Assembly (NCBI GenBank): GCA_035582835.1
Contig: JAYKAV010003376.1
Coordinates: 1,766,372 to 1,830,371 of the forward strand
Reading direction: 5' to 3'
DNA: 64,000 nt
From: Phoebastria nigripes
Lineage: Eukaryota; Chordata; Aves; Procellariiformes; Diomedeidae
This document shows positions 48,844 through 62,884 of the stretch, one piece after another. The position numbers and the translations under genes are program-made. The notes under the pieces are model-generated. The model searched no databases. It was given only the letters and a program-made list of their open reading frames with translations, and was not told the DNA's origin. Every line of letters begins with the position of its first letter. The first letter of the stretch is position 1.

Positions 48844-51758
48844 TGCTGCCACTACGGTGGAAAAAAACCCAGCACCTCTGGCAACTGAGTCTTAATACAA
48901 CCAATGCCTTTCTGACTGTCAAAACTGGGAATTACTACAACTGAAGCATCCTGAAGAAATAGCTATATTAGCAGGCAATTAATGGGAGCCAGAGAACCCG
49001 GAGGGGGTGGAAGGGTATAAGACATGGAGACAGGAGGAGGACAAGTAAGTTCCTTCTAGCTAGGCTAATAGGAAACCCAAGGCTTCTGGAAGAGGAAGTG
49101 TGGCCTCACAATTCATAGGCATGTTCTCAGCTTCTCTTTCTGAGTCTCTCCATCATACTGCAGGTCTGATNTCCATCCATCTGCTAAGAAAGACACGTAC
49201 CACTTGGTCTTACAGATACCAGTTTGTTCCTAATGAGGAGGCACATAATCTTAACCCTTCAGTAGGTCTTCGGCTGAGATGCCTTGATCTGTGTAATGTT
49301 TATTCTGCATTAAGAAAGAAATCGTAAGACAAGAGCAGAACAATTATTCTCATATTACTCATGTCTATATATAGGCTGAAGTGCAGGGTATAGTCAGAGG
49401 CATATTTGAGTCAATAAGCTATTTGCAAAACCTTGGATGGTGAGCTAAGTGGGAGGTTTGGGCTATATAAAGGCATGGTCTGCAGAGATGCTCCTATATT
49501 AATAGACAAAGTCACATCACATACTGACTTTTTCAGCTCTTCTAGTGATTCTTTGATATCCAGAAGTTTCTAGCCTATCAAGATGCCCAGTTAAGCTTGA
49601 TTTAGGATTCTAATTAAGTGGATTAAAATTAAATTTTCTTTTATTTGACTGTATATCCAAATTTATTCTCACTGGGTCTGTGTTTGGTAGGACCCTATTT
49701 TTCCAAAAAGAAAGAAAAAAAATTAAAAAAAGAAAGACGTAGATTTTCAAAACAGAAAAAATCTTCTTACAAGTTATTTCACAAAACCAGAAAACAAATC
49801 AGTATTTTTAAAGCAATTAGTACTTAAATCACGATACAGTGATTGTTGAGCTGCTGTATTATTGTTTCTCATGGACATGAAGTGACCTTGGTCAACTATA
49901 TAGTTCAAATGTTGCTTTTGAGTCTTCAAAAGCAGTGACATACACACACATTTAGCAGTACTATTTCTATTCAAAATTAGTCTTACTGGATTTCTAAAGA
50001 GAGGTGCCACTTTACCTCTATTTATGTAAGAACCCGAAGAGGTATCAAACCCTTTCAATTAAAAATAAGAACAAAACCCACTACTTTTGTTATATATTGT
50101 ATTGTACTTCTAATAGTACACCCTGTCGGTGAATCCATAGCAAAGTCATTTTATACCAAAATCTAATCTTAAAAATAATTCTTTGTTCTCATATAAGAAG
50201 CTGCTGGGGTATTAATATAAGTCCTTTAGCACATAAAGCATATTAACTATGAGATAAAAGGGTTAATTAAAATTACTTCTTTAAATACATCCAAGGTTAA
50301 TTTCAATTTTGAGTTCGAGTCTATATGCATTCACTTTATAACACATTCATTATGACACACAAAAATCTTTTTCTCTATTAAATGCATTAAAAAGATTTAT
50401 TACATTATGAAACATTGTACAAGCAGTTGCATAACAAAACAATTATCACCCTAAGAAGTAAGTAATTATTCTTGGTTCCTAATTTTAATAATAATCTAGC
50501 TCTTTAACTTTTATAACATGTACTTCTTTTATTTATTTACTTAGAAATAAAAATGTGGATATTTAATGTATTAGTAGAACAATTTTTAAATGTTACTATC
50601 AATAGTGAAAAACTTTTAAATAAAAGATATATTAACATATGTCACTAGCTGTAACCAAATAGACACGCTTTTTCAAAAGCCAGTCTTCAAAACCAGGAAC
50701 TTATAAAGTCTTTGTCTTCATTATCATGTTATTACCATACTGACATGAAAATATTACCTCTGTGACTGGAAGATGACTTTCTGTCATACTACTGATGTGC
50801 AAGGAAGTCAGCAACAGAAGGACCTTTTGCTTTTGAACATCCCAGACTCACAAGAAAAATGGCAGTCCCACTGTCCACTCTAAGGACNGAAGTTTATCAT
50901 TTTGGAATTACAATTAAAATTAAAAAGACTTCACATTCTGAACAGGTGCACAGCCTCCTATAGTTCACTAGGATGGCAGGAGTGTTGTAAATATCAATTC
51001 ATAAACAAAAATGTTTCTTTTACAAATAAGAATATAATAGGGGGTATCAGGAAACCTGAAGGATTATCAGGCATATTTTGATTTTTTAAAAAAACTAATT
51101 TTTTGTAATCAGCAAATTGATTTTGTTAAGCGCATACAAAACTTCACTTGCAAAAAACAATTCTATACACGCTGAGGGATTTGGGCCCTGCAGAACCAGG
51201 GATTACACAGTCACATGGATATTAGTAACTTTCTTTTTTCCCCTTTCTCTCATTATTTTTGCATTTGCTTGCTGTATCTTACTGCTGATAAGGCCTAGAA
51301 CCCACCCCGAAACAGAACCCACACAAACAGATCTTAGCCTGAACACACTCCATTAAAATTGTGTGGTTCAAGGTAGCGCCACCTGTGTGTATCATACTAC
51401 AGAACAATTACACTGGCTAGTACTCGCATAAGGAACTGAGTCTCCACATTCCTCTGCAAAGCGTTTGACATGATACCCAAACCATATTAGGACATTTTTC
51501 TGCTATCATCTGGCAAACAATAATAAAAATGGAGAAATGATTGGCTAATATTTCTTTTGGCTCTATTACTGCAAGACAAGATTATTTTATAGGACTAAAC
51601 CATGTTAATTAAGAATACTAATAATAAATAAGTTTATTTTATTTGGTTAGATTTTCTTGGACTTGAAATCTTTCTGCAAGATAATTCATAAACTATATCT
51701 TTCAAATGTAGCATCCACAGTAAGATCACACTGGATTGCATTAATCAGCCTATACTTC

Positions 51759-51790
51759 TTCCACATTTCCACATTTTCTCCACATTTTCT
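51759..51790 (+). repeat. Short TCCACATTT tandem repeat
   Basis: TTCCACAT, TTCCACATTTTC and TCCACATTTTCT follow each other as three imperfect copies. Confidence 0.75.
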
Positions 51791-54468
51791 AATTCATACA
51801 CTTTGGAATTTTATTTTGCTAAAATATACTAGCCTATATTTGCTATCACTATGAAGCCACATAGATAATAAAGACTAAATCACAACTATCAAATTATAGT
51901 AATACAACTTTCTGATTTCAGTATTCTTTCTTTCTCATACGAATCAACAATTTAACATATGTCTTCCAGTTGTTATTATTATCAGTTAACAAAGCTTGTT
52001 ACAGTACTCTCAAAGCACACAATATTGCTTCTCTCCTCATCTAGGTTAAATCAGCCAAAACTGAAGAGGTTGCAAAAGATAATGCTTGTTCTCCCTACTC
52101 TTTCTTTACTCAGCTGGATTATTCTTCATTAGTCTGAGTCAGTGGAGATAACCTATCACAATTTTTCCAACTGTATTTAAGTTTTCCTGTACTGCTGGAA
52201 TAATATCAGTTATTGTTACATTATATCTGAAATAATATCTATTATTCCTAATATCTGTTAAAGCACGGCAGACTCTAAAATAGCATCCCTACAAAGGAAA
52301 GTCCATCTTATCCACTGTGATTCAGGATGACACATACTTTGTTCAATTTTAAAAGGTAATCAAAGGTGTGGGCTTAAATCCAATTAGTGTACTTCAAAGA
52401 AGATAATATCAAAATGCCTCAAATGGTGATTCTACTGTATAACACTGAAGGTCTTAACTTCTGAGAGCCTCAGCTTTCTGAACTATAAAATGAAAACAAA
52501 AGCACCTTGTAAAGCACACGGTGATGTCCTGCAGTAAGAGATTATAAGCATAAGCTATTATTAACTAGGCTAATATTCTAAAAATAAAATTAGAGGTCTT
52601 GCAAGTCGTGTATTCACATCCTAAGAAGTATCTAGATGTCATAATGATTGTTACACTACAGACATATTGGACAGACACTTTTAATTGAACTTGATTGTAA
52701 TCACTCAGAATGTTCTTATTTTCATGCCATCTAATCAGTTATCTTTCTTCTGGCATTCACTCTTACTGACCTCTGGCCCACTGAATAACAGAACATTTTC
52801 CCAATTGCCACGTGACTTTTAATTCATAGAAAGTTTCACAAGCTTATGATCTGACCCAAAGCCAACAGAAATCATAGTTTTGCAGAAATTTTTCCACTGA
52901 TTTCTGCCCTGGACCAGGCACTCAAAATTTGGCATCTGTCAACATAGATCCCCTGCGCTTGAGAAAAAATGTAAAGTGCACAGTTGAAGTTTTTGGTAAG
53001 AAATGTTTCCTGTCCAAAAGAACATGCAGACTGATTAAGGACAAATAATCACCAAACATCAGCACAACAGTTCCAAATCCCAGTTCCTTTAAATAAATAA
53101 AAAATTTNAAAAAAAAAAAAGAAAAAAGAGAAAGAATTTTGGAAAGACAGATTTAAGAAAATCTTTCAAGGAAGAACAGTAGGGATATTTGCAGAGGAAA
53201 TCACGTGAAAATGGGAAAACATGACTGAAATAAGAGGGACAAAAATGTTTCCTGATGAAAATGCAAATGCAAATATGAGGGAAGGAAATAAATGGATCAC
53301 TAAATCCAAAAGGATAAAGAAGAGCACACAGATGGGAATAATGAAAAACAAAACAGATGCTAATGGAAGGCCAATAACATAAAGTCCTAGAGATGAGGAT
53401 AACAGGGTTTAATTTGATATAGCATTCAATGTACAGGCTCAAGAAGTGGGGCTCAACATTCTCTCAACATACAAAAGAAGATACTTCAGCAATAACATTT
53501 ACAAAAATGCAGAGAGGAAAGAGAAATAACAGGCAGGATAACATTGTGATAATCAAGTAAGAGGATGACAAGTGTTTGGGATAAGTGAGAATGGATCAAT
53601 CCTGAAGCTACTGAAACAGAAACCACAGAAAATACATGCAGTAATAACCAAAAGTCAAGTTTCAACTTGCTATCATCTTTTTTTTTTCAGATGAAAGCAT
53701 AAATTAATTATAACACTGCTGTTTCATTCCTTGTCTTAACTTTACTGTTTAGTAAGGAGTACATCTACAATGCATTTCAGAGGAATAAGTGCATCTTCAT
53801 ATGTCACCTTACCCAGCTCAGACACAAATTAGCTAGCTCTGGTATTCTGACAGCAATGTATCCATAACAGCACAAAACTCAGAGTGAACTAACCANCTCA
53901 GTATTTATCCACTCTCAAGACATTTTGGGCTGTGCTAACACTGCTATGCAATCTATTTGACTGTGCCTACACAAGTGGCAGTCAGCTCAGAGCAGGTATA
54001 TCTGCATTTAAATGATCATTAGAGCATTGAAGATATTCCATCATACAACTNAACAGTAATATGAAAGATATATGTAAAGCATTATATAAATGAAAATATA
54101 AGTAAATAAAAAATGCAAATAAGAAAGCCAAAAAACGAACACAAATGTCAAATAATTATTAGTCAATCATTTCAAACTCACTGTGAACATAATTTCTTAA
54201 GCTGACCACCAAAATGCTGAAAGGAAAAAAAAATCTAGATGTATTACTCCNTAGCTTTATAAATTTTTATATTGCATTCATGAAAAAGGCTTAAAAGTTT
54301 TTCACATCAGAAATTTGACATTCATTTACAATCTTAGAAAAGGCTACTGAAAATGAATTATTCATAACGTAGTACAGTAGCAACAATAACCATTCAAACC
54401 CAATATTTTTAAAACAGAATAAATCATACTTCTTATGAACAAAAACTTATCTTACAGTTTCAGATGAG

Positions 54469-54482
54469 AGAGAGAGAGAGAT
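54469..54482 (+). repeat. Short (GA)n microsatellite
   Basis: About seven GA dinucleotides in GATGAGAGAGAGAGAGAGATG. Confidence 0.8.
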
Positions 54483-55137
54483 GTGATTCTACCAGAAATT
54501 GTTAGGATGTAATAATAACCCTTAATATAGTATGATAATTTACCTTCACATTATGTTATTGTAGTAGATCCTGGAATTCCAGTAGCTGTCTNAAGAACAC
54601 ACATTGATAATACATGGTTTGTTCCCAGGTTGTTTTCAGAAATACAAACACTAAATCAAAATTAGCATGCTAAAGGCTGAACCTAGAAGGCAATTAGGTT
54701 ACTAAACAGAATCAATAAAAGCAAAATGAAGCTCTGCATGTATCCAAAATACTGTATGTTTCCCAACTAATAACTTGTATCCAAATTCTTGTTAGGCTGA
54801 GCAAAATATTNTAAAGTATTTTCTCCTAAAATCAGATAGTATGAATCCGAGAATAAAAATACTTTTAGTTTATACAGAAACACCTCTTCTGAAGTATGTT
54901 TTTCAACCAGTATTCTTTCAAAAGTACAGACCATTATGTATTTCAGAGTGTTTTGTCTCTTCTTGCATTACCGTGGCAGCTCAAACAAGCAAAGATCTTA
55001 ATTTGGCTTGTTAACTTTGGAACAGCAGGCAGTTGGAATTTTAAAACAATTTAGAGAACAACAACAAGAACAGNATCTATCATCTGAAGTGTTTCTAATT
55101 TCAGGAAAAAAAAAAAAAAGGTGGTAATCTTCTAAGT

Positions 55138-55320
55138 GATTTCTAAGGGATCTCTGGAGATCGTCTAGTCCACCTGCTCTGCTCAGAGCAGGGTCAGCAA
55201 GAGCAGGTTGCTCCATACTGCATCTACTCAGGTTTTAAATACCTCCATGGATAGAGATTCCACAGCCTCTCTGGGCAGCCTGTTCCAGTGTTTTCAACTC
55301 ATTAAAAAAAAAAAAAAAAG
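55138..55320 (-). mobile_element. CR1 LINE fragment, 3' part
   Basis: The plus strand reads GGGATCTCTGGAGATCGTCTAG, then CTCTGCTCAGAGCAGGGTCAG, GAGCAGGTTGCTC, CCACAGCCTCTCTGGGCAGC and CTGTTCCAGTGTTT. This is the familiar avian CR1 3' segment in reverse orientation. It covers the end of ORF2 (a W-N-x-L-P-x-E-V-V-E type region) and the start of the 3' UTR. The terminal octamer-like tail is absent. The upper end merges into a 16-17-base A run that replaces the usual short A stretch. It is moderately diverged and younger-looking than the other CR1 relics here. Confidence 0.9.
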
Positions 55321-56633
55321 TGATCGTACAAAGGTATTCATTTATCTGGAGGTGAGAAGCAAGTAAAAGAAATACTGTTCTCACAGTTAGTGCTGCCTAA
55401 GCCATGTACAGAGCAAATCAGCAGCACCACATGTTGCGTGTCACACAGTAACAGAGAAACAGCAGCACCGCACCGCTGTGCAAAACAGCCAACGTCCCTT
55501 TGAGTGCAAGACCTGATGCAAACGTTTCAAACACATTTTCACTGCTTCAGTCCCTTTCCTTCTGTTCCCTTATTCTTTATAACATCACTACTTGATCAAA
55601 TCTAGTAGACATAATACAAGATATGAGATTTCCTAAATTTCATTCATCATTTGGTTCATATGAAACTGATGCAAAGCACTCTTAACATCTCAGCCATTTT
55701 GCACTCATTTCACACAGCTGAAATTTACTACAAAAGGTGCTACGCAGTCAAGAACCATGTCTTTTGTGCTGCTGTCTTCTGCAAAACAGGGATAATATTA
55801 CAGGTTATTGAACTAACTGAACAAAATACCACTATTTAGTCTAGCAGAATATTTCAACCTTCTCCCAGATGAAAATAAAGCCTTTCCAACACCTCTTAGC
55901 TCTAAAATATTTACTGTTCTGATGCCACTTTATCTTTTATTCTGAGCACAGCCATTCCTTCTGATAATCTATATAGCACCATCTGCATAAGCAGAGTAAA
56001 GAACACTTTTCAATTTCTTCTAGTTCTGAATGGCTCTGATTTAAAAAGACAGAGGTTAAGGATATAAACAGGACAGTGAAGGCAGAGAACTACTCTGGGG
56101 AACTAGCAAGGAGAAGCATCCCTAACAAAATAAACAATGCCAAACTGGCACTGCTCTTCACCGTATTTTCCCTGGGTTTGAGAACCCAGCAAGATGAAAT
56201 TCTGGAAGGGTGGTTGGCAGCTCTTTTTAAGGCTCAAAATCAGATAAAAATCTGAGGTAAAGTTAAGGTGCACCCATCAGAAGAGATTGACCTGGACCTA
56301 CCAATCACTGAAAACTAACACGATTCTCTATTTTAAGAAGTAATTATTCAAAGCAATTATTTCCTTAGTCACTAACTGAAGAATAGGTCACCTGTTACTT
56401 TATAGAGTAACCATAGATTTATTCAAATCCAAGGATTTTATATGAGAAGAATTTTGCATCTCCTCATCAGTGACTTCCAGCACTATTATAAAAATTTTTA
56501 GGTAAAGCACAAACTTAGCTGGATTTTTCTCTTCATACTTTCAACCGTCACAGGCCTCTGTCGTGCCAGTATATATACATTCATGAGTGATTAACTGATG
56601 TCACATTCATGTTCATATTAACATGTGCAGTTT

Positions 56634-56745
56634 GAAATAAACACAGCTGCATTTATGTCAACGATTTTATATTCAAATATATCTGATTATGCTGAAATAA
56701 ACACAGCTGCATTTATTTCAATGATTGTACATTCAGATAAGGATA
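56634..56745 (+). repeat. Tandem duplication, 60-bp unit
   Basis: GAAATAAACACAGCTGCATT begins at 56634 and again at 56694. The first 21 bases of each copy are identical, and the rest (TATGTCAACGATTTTATATTC versus TATTTCAATGATTGTACATTC) is similar. This is one tandem duplication event followed by substitutions. No coding meaning is seen. Confidence 0.85.
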
Positions 56746-57419
56746 TTTGTTCAGTGTAATGTAATGTTCCTTCACACTGGCAGGGACATTGCTATTCTTT
56801 CTTATATCTCCCTCTGTCATTTTTCCAGATGGAAAATTTTGAACAGAGCCAGAAAAATGGAAACTGGAAAATTTATCTCACAACCTGGTATATACGAAAA
56901 TCCTTCTGCTTATTCTCAAAAATTACTTAAACATCTTTGTATAAAGTATCTTTGTTGTTGATTTTTTTAAATTCCTTCTCTGTCAAAGAGCAAGCTTAGA
57001 AAATTTCCACCAAAACCTGAAAGTCTGATGGAAATGTAAGTACCAGGAACATATACGGCAAAATCTTAAGAACGGATCTGCATCGGGTGTGTTTCTAGAC
57101 AACTGTTGTTAATGTTAGCACAGCATCTGCAACCACTATCTAAGAAAATTAGTTTGAATGGAAAAAATAACTGTAAGATTTTCCTTCCTATAATCTGATC
57201 AAATTATAGTTTTGTACGAATTTTGGCTTGTAACTATAACCTGTAATCTATTTTTAGAAAATAGTAAAAGGTTTTCATATGTGCTAAAAGTGATTAACCA
57301 TTTAACCAGATGTATCTATCAGGTGAGATCAAGGTCTAGCCCAGTAACTGCCAGAAATGGATCCCTAGAGAAGAGCATGGGAACAAAGCAATCACTTGAA
57401 GATACCTCCCCAGAATAAT

Positions 57420-57945
57420 TCCCCAATTTACAATGTACAGTTTATGAACCTTCTGAGCCAGAGATGGTGTCAGTGTTTAGTAGCTCTCAACTGATTTTTC
57501 TTCCCTGGTCTTGTCAGTTGGTTTTTTTGCTTGAAAGCATGACACATGTAAACTTCTAGCATCCACAACATCTTGCAGGAAGAAGCTCCACAGCTTAATT
57601 AAACAATATGTGAGGAACCACTCTCCTTTGTTTGCTTTCAACACATTAACTGCTGGTTTCATTTGATGGCACTTAGTTTTGTACAAAGAGAACAGACAGG
57701 GAACCACTGTTTCATATTCATTGACATTTTGACTAAGAATCATGACTTTACAGACCTCTAATACATTCTTCCTCAGTTGTCTCTTTTCCAGACTAAGAAT
57801 TCCTACTCTAGTTGGTTGTTCCTCATACAGAGTCTGTTGAAAATCTGCTCTGAACTTACAATTATCCAATCTAAGACATTTCTGCTTCCATTTCCAGTTG
57901 CTTATTCCAGTCCCTCTCAGGTCAGTCAAACAGCAGATCAACACG
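57420..57945 (-). mobile_element. Old CR1 LINE fragment: ORF2 C-terminus and start of 3' UTR
   Basis: The minus strand keeps a 155-codon open frame (57944-57477). It contains YEEQPTRVGILSLEKRQLRK, KLWSFFLQDVVDARSL and a C-terminal ESY-stop. CR1 ORF2 has matching YEERL..LGLFSLEKRRLRGD, LWNSLP.DVV and a NGY-like end. Downstream, 57420-57476 resembles the CR1 3' UTR (ACACCATCTCTGGCTCAGAAGG). The frame is a decayed reverse-transcriptase tail without the catalytic domain, so no function is proposed. Its divergence from the younger avian type at 55.2 kb suggests an older amniote CR1 lineage. Confidence 0.85.
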
Positions 57946-60900
57946 TGTGCTTGTATACCAGCTGAGGAGATGCAAACGTGTGGTAAGAGGCAGGAGGGAA
58001 AGGCTAGGTCTTGAAGAAGGTAGCATGATAATCAGAAGATAAACTGACTGTGAACATTATAATCAGCACACCAACTACAATTAACATCCTAATTCTTTAC
58101 TGATGCTATTATACTAATTCTTCTTGCATTGTCATTAGCTCCATAAGTCATTAATATCTATTTCCCACAAGTTAAGATACTTGACTAATGCTGTATTTGT
58201 TAGCTGGTATCACATCAACACTAAGCACTCCCCCATTTGTAAAAATGTCTTCCATACTATATTCTGTTTAGATATTTAAAAGGTTAATATTTAGTTCCAT
58301 TTGCAATGCTGACCTAGCAAGAAAGAAATTAATTTGGCATTACAGCAGTAACATCAATTTCCCATGTAACTTTAGTAATGCATTTACTGGAAAGAGATTA
58401 ATATCAATTCCATAAATCATTCACATGGTTCTTCCGGAGTTTGAGACATCTGAGTAATGTCATATATGTTAACTGATATCACTTTGTGCATGCTACATCC
58501 ATTAATCTATGCCTAGGGTCATCATTAAAAAACAAAAAAAAATAAAATCAATCTTTTGTTCTTAATGTTTTTGTGACTTCTAACTTGCAGTAGTCCAAAG
58601 GTATTGATACTCTGATAGAATAAGATTGCTCTGAACTAGGAACAGACATTTTCAGAAAAGGGAAACATTTGTTAAATTATCCCTACTGGTAGCAATAACC
58701 ACTTAATATCTTTATGTGAAATATGGCATAAATTACTGTCAACAAATAAGGAAATAACTAAAATAAAGTGTTTCATTAATCAGACACACCTCGATGCCAC
58801 AAAAGTAGGCTGAAAACAGACATCATTACTGAAATAATATATCGACTTTCATTTCTTTTGTTTCTACATTGCATATGAGCATTCTCATAGAAGTGAAAGC
58901 CAAAAGAGTCTACCTGTCTTAGTGATTCTAGCTAAACATGACATATTATATATGGGAATATACGGGACATATCAAATATAGGAAATTTGGAATAACAACT
59001 AGTTTTTGCTCCAAAACACAGTTTAGTCTACTAGTAAAAGTGTTTACACTGGAAGAAAGTAGCTTTAAACAGCTTTTTCACTTTTATTTCCATTAATGTG
59101 CCATTATTACATTTGCCTTTATTGCTTTATTCCTGTTCTAGGATATCATAGTAGTGCCACGGAGATCAAGGTGAAGAAGGGTATTTCTGTTCACGTAGAT
59201 GTAAACACATGCAGGATCAGCTTGTTTAACAACTTTGGAAGCATATTACAATTGTATATTAGATGGCCAAAATGCAACTATTTCCTAGGGTCAATTTCAG
59301 TTTTTCTTTGAACATAATGCTAACAGTATCATCTTCTGTATCGTCTTAGTTTCCATTTTTAAACTTTTTACAAACAAAAATGTCCATTTCAGAAAATGTT
59401 TTGCAACTCAAATTTTACAGTATTTTATTAATCACAAGATTAATCTCACCTAATTTTAGCTGTCTAAAGTTACATGTCAAGTCTTAGCAACTGGGACATA
59501 GGCACCCCCAAAGGGCAATTCATCCTATATTATCTTTGCTTTTGTTCAAAAGATATCTTTCATGGTAAAGCTCAATGGCCTATTTCACGCCTGTAAGTGG
59601 TTACAATGAGATCAGCGGAATTACAATCACTTACTGCAATTTTGAGTGTTGTGCAAAGTGTTTTATAAGTACATTATCCTATTTTTGAAATATAGAAAGA
59701 TATTTAAAACCTTAACAAAAAAGATACGAGGGTACTTCTCAGTCATATGAGATCTCTTAATACATTCTAGATCTTAACTTTTTCCAACTGATTAATATCA
59801 TTTGCAATCCATCAGCACTGAATTTTTTTATCAGGTTTCTAATGTAAACTATTTGATAAACCTGCTGTAGGAAAAGACAAACTAATGTTTGTCAATCATT
59901 TTCACTGCAAGGTGGTGGTACATCACTCAATAATATGAGGTTTACAGTAATTGAGATTGAATCTAAAATTTTACAAAACTTTAATTACAACCTTTTGAAC
60001 ATAAATCACAATACACAAATTACCCAATCATAACATTTTTTCATAAAAAAATAAGAATTCATCCAAAGGATAGAAGATTTAATGATTCTTGGCGGAGTTC
60101 CACTTTTTGGTTGAAATGAGAATAAAAGCAGACGGCAGCTTCATTTCTAATTTCAAGAAACACAGTATTTTTTAACATTTAAACAGCATTATATTTGACT
60201 AACAAGCCAAAATATGTATTTTCAAAACCTTATAAAAAGCCCCTGTATTTAACAGTATGAATGCTGAGATTTACGAACCTCTGTGAGCCAACACTGTTCC
60301 TTCAATCCTCAAAAATAATTATAAAACAAGCAATTTGAGCNACAAGCAGCAGAAACTGTAGAGCTTGGGTTTTTAGGGTTTTGTTTTCTGTTCTGTGTTC
60401 CATCACTATAACCATCCTCACAACACATCACAGTCTACCATCTAACTCCAGCTTCCTCCCATGTTCCCTATGACATCCTACCAGGCAAGACAGAAGGCAC
60501 TGTGGTTAATCCAGAAGTATGTACAGGCCAGAGTGACCAACCAATACATCCATGGTGACTGGCAAGCCAGATGATACCAAACAAAAGCAACAATATTTGA
60601 ATTTCCCTTGCATTTTTCTTCAGTGAAGCCACAGCTGGCAGCGTCAACAGAAGTTTTTCATATGCCAGTTCTCTACATCAAGAGCCTGGGGAGGCAAAAG
60701 CTATAGCCATTTTGAGCCCACCTTGAAAGCACTCTGTGACGGAGCCGTGGAGGCAACTTGGGGCTACACCCAGCAAACAGTCTTTGCACAATGAGAAAAA
60801 AGGTGTGGATGCCTCTGTGGGCACAGGTATATTCTGAGGTTAAAGGAACTTTGGTCCTGTCAAAGCACAATGAGCACTGCAGTGAAGATGGTTGCTGAGT

Positions 60901-62884
60901 GGATGGCATTTCTTACAGACTTTTTGAAGGTATACTTCTCTAGCGGTTGTAGAAATACAGCCTGAATGCGTGACAGTGTAAGCCATGCTTTGTACCCTGC
61001 TAGAATAGGTGTTGATGGACTCTAGACAGTCCAAGACGAGGTATTTTAAAGAGCAAGTTATCCATATTGTCTGATGGCATCCTCTAGACTACCACAAGAA
61101 TCCAGTATGTTTGAGATTTCTCCTGATTTATACGAGATGAGTATGCAGGGAACCTGAACTCAAACTGCTTCAACACTCAGAGAATCTACTCAATCACCAA
61201 CGCTCTCACAGGAGAGCATAAACTCAAATCTGAAGATTTCAATCTTCACACAAAACCAAAGAAAAATACCCATCACCAGGAGCTTCTCACGTTTCATGGT
61301 TAATTTCAAAGCTATAGGATAGCTGCAATTGTGTTTCTAATACAACTCATTGTGTTCTGGCCTATTCAGCCATGTTTTTGGGCTTGGAAGAAAAGTGATC
61401 TCACTGTCAGCTANGTTTCTTTTCTCTGAATCCTGACAAAAATGACATTTTTGCAGCCTGCATAAGCTATGGTCAAATCCTTGAAGTTCCCATGCTTTGG
61501 GGTCATTGCCAAAATTCATCCTCCCTTTTGCAGAGCCAGAAGATTAGGCTGGCACTCTGCACAAAGGGTTGAACTGGCATCAGTGCCACAAAAATATTGG
61601 TCTCTTTTTAAGGATTGAGACATTTGCTTTATGTTGCAAAATACATGTGAAAGTCTTCATGTGTATCATGTAAAGTTAATAAATTAAATAATCGTTACCT
61701 CATGCAGAAGCAAAGCTACTGCAGTTATGTAAGTTCCCAGAAAAAAACTGTTTTCCAGCACTGGAGGTATCATCTCCAAAAACATCAGGTACAGGAAAAA
61801 ATTACTAAGCGTATAAAAACAAACCTTAGCCACAACACAGAAGAGGCTGCTGACTAAATTGATGCCATCAGAAATAACATCAGCCAACACAAGACAGTAG
61901 GGGCAGCTGGCTAAACTAAACTTTAAAGTCATTTAGATCCACACAAAATAAAATGTCTGAAATACCAATTTGCCTTGAGTGTAAGATGCCAGATTCCCTG
62001 AAGAACATTTTGACATCAAAATCTGGGCCTGACTCAATCAGGAGGGATTTCTTTGTATAGCAAGAGTGAATACATCCTTTTNCCTAAGCACTATATTCTG
62101 CGAAATTCCCAGTTTTGCCAGAACAGATAGGATGAGAGGTGAACATACAGGTACAGCACTGCATTGCTGCTAAACTGAAACTGTGTTAATAATTTAATGC
62201 ATTAATGAATAATAGGAAAAGGAATTACAACTGACCAAATGTATACATTTCAAATGTGACATTCATTTCCTTTAAAATGGTTCTATGCGTAGATAACTGT
62301 GCTTCCATTTTTCCCTGAAACTAACTCATGTTTCTTGTGAAAATTGACATTAGCCAAAAATTATGTTGTGGTATGCAAGAAATCTGAATTTTCATCAGTT
62401 TCTTTTATGCTAATCATAAATTAATGTAGAAAATTTCTTTTGGCCATATATATTCTTAAATATTAATAAAGATAACAAAGAAGATTCCAGTTAGAACACT
62501 AGCTTGAACTATGGGAAACACAAATTCAAATTCCTGACATACTTGCAAGTTGATAATTCCCTCTCTCCTTCACTCCTCTGTCTGTTATTTATAAGATAAA
62601 GGGTTCAACCACCATTCTTCATTTTCAATAATTGTATTTATTTTACAGCAATGATTCTTTCACTAGTATTAGATTCGTTAAGGGTAAGTTAAGTGCAAGC
62701 TACAAACTGGTTAGGTAGCTCTTCTTCTGAAAAGGATCTGGACAGTATAAGGGATCATAAATTTTACAGAAGTCAACAGTGCCATGGTATTGTGAAAAAG
62801 ATAGGACTGTCACATAGCAGAAGTAAATAGATTGCAAGGCATGTCATGTAATAAACTCTACATAGAATTGGCACCAGCTTATCT
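57946..62884. other. Intronic sequence between two CR1 fragments
   Basis: No repeat or gene is firmly recognised. The stretch 60400-61030 is less AT-rich, with two minus-strand frames of 78 and 64 codons. A hydrophobic 82-codon minus frame lies at 61684-61932. None shows a domain or homologue I can name. Confidence 0.5.

Larger units (their letters stand above)
46588..55137. other. Intronic sequence with short tandem repeats only
   Basis: Contains the small repeats at 46.9, 48.8, 51.8 and 54.5 kb. The stretch 48000-48480 is somewhat richer in C and has a 108-codon Ser/Leu/Pro-rich plus frame without recognisable features. I see no gene. Confidence 0.5.

Noticed and set aside
53089..53442. 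117-codon minus-strand frame rich in Phe, Ile and Ser
   Set aside because: Composition follows the A/G-rich plus strand, it includes an N and an A run, and no motif is seen.
59575..59660. Possible further copy of the TCAATGG / GTGTAAGTG repeat
   Set aside because: TCAATGG and TGTAAGTGG are present, but the spacing and arms do not follow the known order well enough.
61684..61932. 82-codon hydrophobic minus-strand frame that could look like a membrane protein
   Set aside because: Hydrophobic frames are common in AT-rich DNA, no family resemblance was found, and no splice or promoter context supports it.
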